Source of the DNA: GCA-003244245 sp052390115
GTDB lineage: Bacteria > Actinomycetota > Actinomycetes > Mycobacteriales > Pseudonocardiaceae
Length of the DNA: 64,000 nt
Direction: 5' to 3'
Assembly (NCBI GenBank): GCA_052390115.1
Contig: JBQTHE010000072.1
Coordinates: 1-64,000 of the forward strand
Of this stretch, positions 17,518 to 24,683 are shown piece after piece (positions within the stretch are counted from its first letter, which is position 1; each line of letters starts with the position of its first letter). The translations under genes were made by a program, and so were the position numbers. The notes beneath the pieces are model-generated. The model saw only the letters and a list, made by a program, of their open reading frames with translations, was not told where the DNA came from and searched no databases.

Positions 17518-18734
17518 GGCGGATCGTGGACGAGGACCCTCGGCTACTTGCCGACCTGCCGTGGTCGCTGGTCCTAGAGGAGGCCGGGTCGCTGCTGCGA
17601 TGCGGTGACGTTCGCGTGCTGGAGCAGCTGTGCAAGCACGCCGAGATCGCGCCACACCTCGACAGCGCGCACGTCTCGGCGGCTGCGCGGGCCGCGCTGC
17701 GTAACCAGCGGGTTGACGACTTCTGCTTCCTATTCTGCCTGCTCGACGCCGGGGATCATCCCTCCGCAGAGGACCTGCGCCGCACTTACTCACTCCTGGC
17801 CCAGCGGGGCAACGCGGCAGGCATCGAGCAAATCGCCAACCTCACCGGTGTCGCCGCACAGGTCGATGAGGCGTCGGCGGTGCGGGCCTACGACGTCCTG
17901 GTCGCGGCCGGGCGGCTGGGCGCCGCGGACTACATCAGGCAGCTGAGCGGTGTTCCCATCGTGTTCACGCCCGATGCCGTGCGCCGGGGCGCCACGGTGC
18001 TGCTACTGTCTGGCAAGTACTCGGTCCTGCGCTCACTGGCACGGAGCAGCCCGACGAGGGTGGCGCTAGACCCTGCCGAGGTCGCGCAGGCCGCTGACCT
18101 GGCGTCGGAGGACGGCCGACTGGACGACCTCGCCGCCGCCGTCGAGTCCTGCGGCGGCCGCGGCCTGATCGCCGGTTTCGCCCCCCGTCTCGCGCGTCTG
18201 CTCCACGCCGAGCGGTTCGACGAGGTGCCGGCACTGTTCGTCCTCTGTTGCGACGCCGACCTCATTGCCATCACCGACGACGTGTGGTGTCGGATCCTGA
18301 CATCCGCCTCCGCACCCGCCATCCGATGGGTGTTCGAGCGGCACCCCGATGCTGGCCTGCTCCGACGGCACGCGCCCGCCGGGTACCGGGTGGGTGTCGA
18401 TGCGGGCGATCGGAAGCTGGTCCGGCTCGCCTGCGAGCGAGGCGGCGCCACGTTGATCGAGGCGGACGTCCCGGCACTGCTGGACGGCGCGCTCGACGAC
18501 CTGGACATCGCCTGGGTCAGCTTTGTCGGGAAGCGGCTGGGCAGCCTCGTCAAGTACCGATCGAACGCCGTGCACCTGTTTCTGGCTGAGGTCGAACACA
18601 CGGCGCCCGACCAGATGCCCGCAATCCTCGAGGCTTTCGGCGGTGTGTTTGATCGGCGTGTGGCCGACTGGGCGCGGCGGCTGACGCGCGGCGATCTCGG
18701 CGACGCGGTACAGGCACTCGCGGTCCGCGGCTGA
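17493..18734 (+). CDS. uncharacterised alpha-helical repeat protein
   Basis: Soluble protein of 413 aa, not recognised. It is rich in Leu/Ala/Asp/Arg and made of about ten to twelve similar helix pairs (for example DDFCFLFCLLDAGDHPSAED, then TYSLLAQRGNAAGIEQIANL), giving the look of an alpha-solenoid (HEAT-, ankyrin- or PPR-like). No signal peptide, membrane segment or catalytic motif was seen. The start ATG at 17493 lies inside the radical SAM gene, and the stop overlaps the exporter start. It may be a scaffold or substrate-holding partner of the radical SAM enzyme (inference). Confidence 0.75.
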   Translation: MRTYQNLLRRIVDEDPRLLADLPWSLVLEEAGSLLRCGDVRVLEQLCKHAEIAPHLDSAHVSAAARAALRNQRVDDFCFLFCLLDAGDHPSAEDLRRTYSLLAQRGNAAGIEQIANLTGVAAQVDEASAVRAYDVLVAAGRLGAADYIRQLSGVPIVFTPDAVRRGATVLLLSGKYSVLRSLARSSPTRVALDPAEVAQAADLASEDGRLDDLAAAVESCGGRGLIAGFAPRLARLLHAERFDEVPALFVLCCDADLIAITDDVWCRILTSASAPAIRWVFERHPDAGLLRRHAPAGYRVGVDAGDRKLVRLACERGGATLIEADVPALLDGALDDLDIAWVSFVGKRLGSLVKYRSNAVHLFLAEVEHTAPDQMPAILEAFGGVFDRRVADWARRLTRGDLGDAVQALAVRG

Positions 18735-19678
18735 TGGCCCGGCCGGAGAGCAGAAGCGCGCTGCTCGCGCTGCTCGCGATGACGAGCGTGCAAACCGGTG
18801 CCGGCGTCTCCGTGTTGTTGTTCGACCGCTTTTCGCCCGCGGGCACGGCGTGGCTCCGGCTCGTGTGGGGGGCGGTCGTGCTGCTCGTCCTCACTCGGCC
18901 GCGGTTGCGTGGTAGGTCGTGTCGCGACCTGGGGTCGGCCGTCGCACTCGGGGCAGCCAGCGGGTTGCTGACCCTCCTCTACTTCCAGGCGCTGGCCCGG
19001 ATCCCCCTCGGTACCGCCACCGCCCTGGAGTACCTGGGTCCGCTCGCGGTCGCGATAGCCGGACTGCGGCAGCGTATCGACCTGCTGTGGCCGCTCGCCG
19101 CCATTCTCGGTGTTCTGGCTCTGACACGGCCGTGGAGCGGGGAGGTGGATCCCGTCGGCATCGGCTACGCGCTGGGCGCGGCCGCGGGGTGGGCCTGCTA
19201 CATCGTGTTGACCCAGCGGGTGGCTGACACGTTCACCGGGCTGAGCGGGCTCGCTGTGTCGATGCTCTCGGCCTCGATCGTCGTCGCCCCGTTTGCGAGC
19301 GTTCCAGCTGTCGTGTCGTCGTTGAACGGCGAGGCGCTGCTCGTGTCGCTGGGAGCGGCGATCCTGCTGCCCATCCTCCCCTATGCCTGCGAGATGCACG
19401 CCCTGCGCCACCTCACCATTGCGGCGTTCGGAACCCTGATGAGCCTGGAACCGGCGATCGGAATGCTGATCGGCATGGTGCTGCTCGAGCAGACTGCCAC
19501 CTGGCTGCAGGTTCTGGGCATAGCGCTGGTGACAACCGCCGGGATCGGTGCCATCCGCAGTGGTGCCCGCCAAGACCGCCCGCACCAAACCGGTCGCGCC
19601 CTGACCAGGCCTGAGCCACCGGTAAACCTCCTTCCGCGCCCGGACCCGCACCGCAAGAAGGCCGGTGACCACATGTGA
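18734..19678 (+). CDS. EamA/DMT-family exporter (RhtA-like)
   Basis: Ten-helix drug/metabolite transporter of 314 aa, built of two EamA repeats. Typical features are FSPAGTAWLRLVWGAVVLL in repeat 1, YFQALARIPLGTATALEYLGPL at its end, and LMSLEPAIGMLIGMVLL near the C-terminus. RhtA-like members export amino acids such as threonine and homoserine. The ATG overlaps the preceding stop (TGATGG). It probably exports the cluster product or an amino-acid intermediate. Confidence 0.9.
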   Translation: MARPESRSALLALLAMTSVQTGAGVSVLLFDRFSPAGTAWLRLVWGAVVLLVLTRPRLRGRSCRDLGSAVALGAASGLLTLLYFQALARIPLGTATALEYLGPLAVAIAGLRQRIDLLWPLAAILGVLALTRPWSGEVDPVGIGYALGAAAGWACYIVLTQRVADTFTGLSGLAVSMLSASIVVAPFASVPAVVSSLNGEALLVSLGAAILLPILPYACEMHALRHLTIAAFGTLMSLEPAIGMLIGMVLLEQTATWLQVLGIALVTTAGIGAIRSGARQDRPHQTGRALTRPEPPVNLLPRPDPHRKKAGDHM

Positions 19679-19730
19679 ACACACGGATAACTCCGCGATT
19701 TGTTACCAAGAGAGCAATGAGGAGGACGCG

Positions 19731-19922
19731 ATGCGCCCGCTCGATCTCGCTCGGGACACGTGCGAGCGGTCGACATCTAGTGTCATGTCTTCCCGTTCGG
19801 TCAACTTCTGCGTTGGCCCCGACCGGCAGGTGGATAAGGGAAATGATGGACTCAGGAGAATACCGGAGGTTCAGGTTTCCGGTGACTATTTCCAACGGGA
19901 TTGCCCTGGTCGAATTCATTGA
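19731..19922 (+). CDS. possible small ORF with strong ribosome-binding site
   Basis: ATG 19731 is preceded by an excellent Shine-Dalgarno sequence (GAGGAGG, 5-base spacing), stronger than any site for the crotonase that follows. It encodes 63 aa with no recognised domain and ends 77 bases inside the crotonase gene in another frame. Third-position GC is high in the first half only. It could be a coupling leader ORF, a real small protein, or an old N-terminus lost by frameshift. Confidence 0.35.
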   Translation: MRPLDLARDTCERSTSSVMSSRSVNFCVGPDRQVDKGNDGLRRIPEVQVSGDYFQRDCPGRIH

Positions 19923-20655
19923 CTCGCATCGACACAACATGTGGTCAATGCCGCGCATGCGCCAGCTCACCGAGCTTATGTCCGTGCTCGGAGCCGATGA
20001 CTCGGTTCGCGCCGTAGTGTTGTTCAGCGGAGCCGATCGTTCCTTCGGTGCGGGAGGCGACTTCCACGAAACCATGACCTTCACCGGCGGGGACGAGGTC
20101 GACATATGGATCGACCACATCGCCGATCTTTACATCTCCTGTTTACGGCTGGATCGCCCCGTCATCGCCGCTATCGATGGCTACGCGATTGGGATCGGGC
20201 TACAGATTGCACTCACAACGGATTATCGGATCGGTAGCGACAGATGTGTCCTCAAGATGCCGGAGTTCGAGCTCGGCATCGCGTGCACGTTCGGAGGATA
20301 CATGCTGGATAAGAGCATAGGCCGCGGAGCTATGCAACACATGTTGATGTCCTGCGACGAGTGGTCGGCGGAGCACGCGCTTCGGGACAGGCTTCTGCAC
20401 GAATGTGTGCCGGCTCACCAGTTGCTCACTACCACGATGAGCCGGGCAAGCCGCTGCGCGGACTTTGCTCCGGCAGGTTTCCGTACCACCAAACCCAATC
20501 TCAACGCGGACTACATCGAGGGCCTAGAACGGACGCGGGTGGTAAGCAAAGCGGCACATCGCGCAGCATTTGCCGCCGGAGATGCGCAGCGGAAGATGCG
20601 TCGGGTCCTTGGCGGCAAGGGTCGCAAGCCGACTTCGGTACGGGAAGCAGTCTGA
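19846..20655 (+). CDS. carboxymethylproline synthase homologue (CarB/ThnE family crotonase)
   Basis: Crotonase-fold enzyme of 269 aa. CarB joins malonyl-CoA to pyrroline-5-carboxylate to give (2S,5S)-carboxymethylproline, the first committed carbapenem step. Matches to remembered CarB include ADDSVRAVV, the oxyanion segment GAGGDF (Gly71), WID (Trp88, CarB Trp79), DGYAIG.G.Q, Glu140 in MPEFELGI (CarB Glu131) and the C-terminal ERTR..SKAAHRAAF (CarB His229). Ile117 replaces Met108 of CarB. ATG 19846 has AAGGG 5 bases upstream; ATG 19843 and GTG 19882 are alternatives. The stop overlaps the carA-like start (TGATG). Confidence 0.93.
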   Translation: MDSGEYRRFRFPVTISNGIALVEFIDSHRHNMWSMPRMRQLTELMSVLGADDSVRAVVLFSGADRSFGAGGDFHETMTFTGGDEVDIWIDHIADLYISCLRLDRPVIAAIDGYAIGIGLQIALTTDYRIGSDRCVLKMPEFELGIACTFGGYMLDKSIGRGAMQHMLMSCDEWSAEHALRDRLLHECVPAHQLLTTTMSRASRCADFAPAGFRTTKPNLNADYIEGLERTRVVSKAAHRAAFAAGDAQRKMRRVLGGKGRKPTSVREAV

Positions 20656-22115
20656 TGCAGCGAATGTCATGGATGGTGCTGTCCAATGGCACGTTGCCAT
20701 CGTCCGGCGAGATGGGGTGTGCGGTGCGACGTGGCGCCTTGCATCTGTATATCTCTGGGTGCGCTGTTCCGGATGCCGAGGCGTTCCGGATCGACGTCGA
20801 CACCTGGCGGGCCGGCCCCGAACACGACGGGTCCGGGTCCGAGCGACGAGCAAACAGCATCGAGGTGGGCCTGGACCGGGTGACGGTGCGCACCTCCGAC
20901 CTCAACGTGACCCCGCTGTACTTCGCGGCGGATTCCCGTTCCCGCCGATTCGTCCTCGGGACGGACCTGCCCCTGACTGCCGCCGCGTTCGCCGAGGTCT
21001 CCGGTGAACCACCGCGGGTGATGGACGAGGTGGGGATTACCGCTGGCTGTGCTTCACCCGTGGCCGGCGTGCGGCGCTTAGAGTACGCCACGGAGCTAAG
21101 GCTGCACGGCGGCTCCGAGGGTTGGGGGAGCAGGGTCCATCGACACCTCCCGTTACCTCGAGATCCCCAATGGCAGTATGACGATCCGATGATGGCGGGC
21201 TTGACGCAGATCGCAGCGCTGCGCGAGGCCGTTGCCGAGGCGACCGTTGGTGTTAAGGGAATCGGAGCGCTGGTATCCGGCGGGGTCGACTCCGGTCTAG
21301 CGGCAGCCGTCGCCAGTGACATCGGCATGTGCCGAACAGCCTACTGCGTTGGCACACCCTGGGGGAACGAGTTCCGGCACGCCGAAGAGCTAACGGACGC
21401 GCTCGGCCTGCCGTTGCGACGAATCGAGCTTACCGGCGAGCAGGTACTCGCGGCGTTGGCCGAGACGGTGCGGTTTCTCGGCCACGCCGAACCGGAGACG
21501 GTCGAGATCGCGGTCGCGCTCGCCGCCTTCTTCCGGGGCCGTCACGCCAGCGAATCGCACCTGTTGACCGGGTATGGCTCCGATTTGATCAACTCGGGAC
21601 TGGCCACCGGCACCGAGATCGATGGCGATATCGGCAAAAGGATCCGGGATGCCGTGCACCGAACTCGCTATTCCAGCGAGTTCTCCGGGATGGGCGCCCG
21701 CAGTCATGGCTATACCCTGGTGCATCCCTACTGGAACCATCGCGTCTTGTCGGCCGCGCTGGCGACGCACCCCGCTGCCAAGGCGTCGCAGGATCGAGAG
21801 AAGGGCCAGCTACGGATGGCGGCCGAGGCTCTGCTGCCGGCAACGGTGGCATGGAGGAAGAAGACAGCCATCCACCACGGAAACGGAGTGGGCAACAATA
21901 TCGGTCGGCGAATCGACGCTGATACCGGTCTGTCCGGAAGCGCGGTAGCGCTCTACCGGTCACTGCTCATCGAACTCATCTCCGACGTGGTCCGTGCTCC
22001 CGATCGGCCTCTCGACGGTGAGGGGCTCTATCAACGGGCAGTGTCGGCCATCGTTCGAGCGCACGACACAAAGCGAAGCAAGACTCTTATCGATGTCTCA
22101 GGTGGTAGACGATGA
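20655..22115 (+). CDS. carbapenam synthetase / beta-lactam synthetase homologue (CarA family)
   Basis: Asparagine-synthetase-like enzyme of 486 aa. CarA uses ATP to close the beta-lactam ring of carboxymethylproline. Present are the PP-loop SGGVDS (208-213), the Tyr-Glu dyad in LLTGYGSDL (Tyr307, CarA Tyr345) and RYSSEF (Glu342, CarA Glu380), and the catalytic lysine in WRKKTAIH (Lys403, matching CarA/BLS Lys443). The C-terminal half follows CarA closely; the N-terminal glutaminase-like half is divergent and lacks the N-terminal Cys nucleophile, as in beta-lactam synthetases. The ATG overlaps the crotonase stop; the stop overlaps the carC-like start. Confidence 0.93.
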   Translation: MQRMSWMVLSNGTLPSSGEMGCAVRRGALHLYISGCAVPDAEAFRIDVDTWRAGPEHDGSGSERRANSIEVGLDRVTVRTSDLNVTPLYFAADSRSRRFVLGTDLPLTAAAFAEVSGEPPRVMDEVGITAGCASPVAGVRRLEYATELRLHGGSEGWGSRVHRHLPLPRDPQWQYDDPMMAGLTQIAALREAVAEATVGVKGIGALVSGGVDSGLAAAVASDIGMCRTAYCVGTPWGNEFRHAEELTDALGLPLRRIELTGEQVLAALAETVRFLGHAEPETVEIAVALAAFFRGRHASESHLLTGYGSDLINSGLATGTEIDGDIGKRIRDAVHRTRYSSEFSGMGARSHGYTLVHPYWNHRVLSAALATHPAAKASQDREKGQLRMAAEALLPATVAWRKKTAIHHGNGVGNNIGRRIDADTGLSGSAVALYRSLLIELISDVVRAPDRPLDGEGLYQRAVSAIVRAHDTKRSKTLIDVSGGRR

Positions 22116-22972
22116 CTTCCTCCCTTCCCTGCAATGTCACTTCGCTCACACCGTCCGAACTTGGCGCACTCCTGCAGCCCGGTGGGTCGGTCACGAATGA
22201 AGCTATCCGCGGTGCGGCGCTGACCAGAGGTGTCGCCCTGGTCAAGAACACGGAGTTCACGGAAGACACGTTTCGGGATTTCGTGACATCCCTCGGTGGC
22301 AAGGTAAGATACGAGGATGACGACGCCGACGTCGGCTACGGCTTCAGCGACATCCTCCACCTCGATGGCACCCATGAAGCACGCAAGGTCATCACTGGCC
22401 GAGGGGCACTTCCGCTGCACACCGATGGCGTCCTGCTCGGTACCCAGGTCGATTTGATTGTTTTATACGCCACTGAGGTCGATGGGTTGGCTGACGACGG
22501 GGCGACGCTGGTGTGCGACCAGATCAGCGCCTGGCCGGAGATGCCGGAGGGACTGCGTTCCGTTCTGCGTCACGGGCGGCTCGAGTACAGGGCTATTGAG
22601 CGCGGCTACTTCACCAGCGTTCCTTCCGGTTGGTACCCGATTCCTACCTTTCGGGACTACGGTCGTGTGCGGTCACTCAACATCGCGCTGCCTTTCTCCC
22701 CTCAGTGGTCCGCTGCCTGGCAGGTACGTGTGCCGGGTGCTTCTGCGGATGAGTCGGCCAGCTTTTTCGAGTCGCTGCGCGATCATCTTTCGCAAGATCG
22801 GTACCTGTACCGCCATCGTTGGAGGCAAGGCGATCTACTGGTAATTGACAATCAGCGAACTCTGCATGGTCGCTGCCACCTCAGCGACGCGGCGAATCGG
22901 AAGCTCCTCCGCGGCCAGGTCACTCTGGATCCCGTTGAGGGAGCACCTGGAGCCACCAGCGAGGGGATGTGA
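22112..22972 (+). CDS. carbapenem synthase homologue (CarC family Fe/2OG oxygenase) with Tyr-to-Phe change
   Basis: Oxygenase of 286 aa (CarC 273). CarC inverts C5 and desaturates C2-C3 of carbapenam carboxylate. Iron ligands are His103, Asp105 (LPLHTDG) and His252 (RTLHGR). Also kept are Tyr67 (KVRY), Trp203 (AAWQVR, CarC Trp202), Arg254, Arg263 and Arg267 (LLRGQ). The CarC motif ERGYY, ending in Tyr165, reads ERGYF here, so Phe167 replaces the tyrosine reported to donate hydrogen during inversion. ATG 22112 overlaps the previous stop (ATGA). Epimerase activity is therefore doubtful, while desaturation or hydroxylation remains possible (inference). Confidence 0.9.
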   Translation: MTSSLPCNVTSLTPSELGALLQPGGSVTNEAIRGAALTRGVALVKNTEFTEDTFRDFVTSLGGKVRYEDDDADVGYGFSDILHLDGTHEARKVITGRGALPLHTDGVLLGTQVDLIVLYATEVDGLADDGATLVCDQISAWPEMPEGLRSVLRHGRLEYRAIERGYFTSVPSGWYPIPTFRDYGRVRSLNIALPFSPQWSAAWQVRVPGASADESASFFESLRDHLSQDRYLYRHRWRQGDLLVIDNQRTLHGRCHLSDAANRKLLRGQVTLDPVEGAPGATSEGM

Positions 22973-23018
22973 AAAGATTGGCAGCGTCATTTTGTTTAAT
23001 CGTGGCTCGGTATCGGCG

Positions 23019-23795
23019 ATGTGCACGGTGATCGCAGCGGTCGATGTGGTCGAAGGCTGGCCCCTTCTCATCGCCGCGATGCGGGATGAGGCCGTCGGCA
23101 GACGTTGGCGTCCGCCGCGACGACATTGGCCTGATCGATGGCCGCAGGTCGTCGGCGGGAAGGACATTATGGGGGGTGGAACCTGGCTTGCGGTGAATCC
23201 CCGAACGAGGTCGGTTGCCTTCGTCGTCAATCGCACGGAGCGAGCGGAAATCCGTCCCCGCCGCAGTCGCGGGGAGCTTTGCTTGCTGGTCCTCGGCAGT
23301 GACGGCGACCTGGAGGCAGCCCTGCACCACGTCGAACTCCAGCAGTTCGACGGCTTCCTGCTCGGACACGGGACCGCCGCCGGGCTCACGATCTGGGACT
23401 GGGACACGCGTGTGCTGCGCCAACACTCGCTCACCGCGGGTTTTCACGGGATGTGCTACCAGGGGGTCGCAGCCGACCATCCCCGGCTACGACGTTTCGT
23501 GCCGCGGTTTGCCGCAGTGGTGCCTCCATGCCCCTCACCTGGACTGCGGAGTGAGCGTGCATGGGGTGAGTGGCTGAACCTGCTCGCCGGCGACGGCCTC
23601 GCACCGCAGGATCCCGTCGCCATCCGCTGGCGACATACTGTCGACGGTGTGCCGTGGACTTCCCAATCCGCGGCTTGCGTGGCCATCGGACAGGCGGGAT
23701 TGCGGTTCGATTTCACCGCCACACCGGAGGATACGACGACCTGGACAACCGTGGTGGATCCGGCCGTAAAATCACCAGAGAGGACTGTACCGTGA
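23019..23795 (+). CDS. NRDE/TANGO2-like protein (N-terminal Cys hydrolase fold)
   Basis: Protein of 258 aa starting MCTVIAAV, with Cys2 in the nucleophile position of Ntn hydrolases. AAMRDEAVGR replaces the family motif NRDE (Asn to Met). GGGTWLAVN and VAFVVNRTE are family-typical. NRDE proteins have no firmly established reaction. The related Ntn fold includes acyltransferases and amidases acting on beta-lactams, so side-chain acylation or hydrolysis is possible here (inference). The ribosome-binding site of ATG 23019 is weak. Its stop overlaps the next start (GTGA). Confidence 0.75.
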   Translation: MCTVIAAVDVVEGWPLLIAAMRDEAVGRRWRPPRRHWPDRWPQVVGGKDIMGGGTWLAVNPRTRSVAFVVNRTERAEIRPRRSRGELCLLVLGSDGDLEAALHHVELQQFDGFLLGHGTAAGLTIWDWDTRVLRQHSLTAGFHGMCYQGVAADHPRLRRFVPRFAAVVPPCPSPGLRSERAWGEWLNLLAGDGLAPQDPVAIRWRHTVDGVPWTSQSAACVAIGQAGLRFDFTATPEDTTTWTTVVDPAVKSPERTVP

Positions 23796-24649
23796 GTTCG
23801 ACAGTGCGCCGCCTGCAGGTACACGATGAGTACGAGCAGGCCATCGCACTGATCACCGAGGGCCCCGATGCGGACGCCTCCCTGTTCTGCGCCGCTGCGT
23901 TGCGCAACCGTCCACACCCGCTGCGCGTGTACGGCGAGTGGGAAGGCGACGAACTTCGAGGACTTCTCGCTCTTTTGCCCAGCCTTCCTCCATTCGCGGT
24001 CCCAGTGATGTTGCCTGCCGGAGACGTGACGGATGCGTTGTTAAACCACACCGCGGCCCACGAGCCAAGTCCCCACATGGCCTTAGGGGCATCAAGTGTG
24101 AACAACGTGATCGCTGCTCGTTGGCCACGTCGTTGGTTCCCGTTGATCGGCGTCCGGTCAGAGGTACTGCTACGGCAACGGTTCCCATACCGGATGGTGG
24201 AGCGAGTCGATCTGAGTACGCGCCTCGCTCGTGAGCCTGACATCGATCAGCTCGTTGAATATCGGCGAAGTATGGAGCGGGACTCGGACACGACGATCGT
24301 CTCTTCACCTGCGGAGGCCAGGGCGATTAGTATCGAGCTGGTCGCAGCTCAAGCGTTGACGGTGGTCGAAGTCGGTGGGGAAGTGGCTGGCTGTGCGGCG
24401 GTGACGACCGGTGACGACCAGCACGCGCAACTGGGATTCGTCTATGTGGAGCCACGATACAGGCTGACCGGCGTGTCCGACCGACTCCTCGCCGACATCT
24501 GTCTCGCCATTCATGATCGTGGCACTATTCCAATCGCCTTCACCGATCCGGACGGTCCGCTGGCGAATCGGCTCCGCGTGCTCGGATTCGAACATGTGGG
24601 CTACCACTCGAAGCTTTATTTCGGGCAACCCTCGACCGCCCTGCGTTGA
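23792..24649 (+). CDS. GNAT-fold acetyltransferase-like protein
   Basis: Protein of 285 aa. The C-terminal half (about 160-280) is a GNAT domain: AQALTVVEVGGEVAGCAAV, LGFVYVEPRYRLTGVSDRLLADI (acetyl-CoA loop) and RVLGFEHVGYHSKLY. The N-terminal half (LFCAAALRNRPHPLRVYGEW) is a divergent, GNAT-like domain common in proteins with tandem folds. The GTG overlaps the NRDE stop. A GNAT-type gene of uncertain function also occurs in the clavulanate cluster. It could acetylate a product for tailoring or protection; no substrate can be assigned. Confidence 0.82.
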   Translation: MSSTVRRLQVHDEYEQAIALITEGPDADASLFCAAALRNRPHPLRVYGEWEGDELRGLLALLPSLPPFAVPVMLPAGDVTDALLNHTAAHEPSPHMALGASSVNNVIAARWPRRWFPLIGVRSEVLLRQRFPYRMVERVDLSTRLAREPDIDQLVEYRRSMERDSDTTIVSSPAEARAISIELVAAQALTVVEVGGEVAGCAAVTTGDDQHAQLGFVYVEPRYRLTGVSDRLLADICLAIHDRGTIPIAFTDPDGPLANRLRVLGFEHVGYHSKLYFGQPSTALR

Positions 24650-24683
24650 TCGAGTCACGATAAGAGAAGTTGGAAGGTGCCTT

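Noticed and set aside
17930..19684. 584-codon minus-strand frame opposite the helical-repeat and EamA genes
   Set aside because: Low-complexity Arg/Gln/Ser protein; the plus strand carries well-supported, overlapping genes there.
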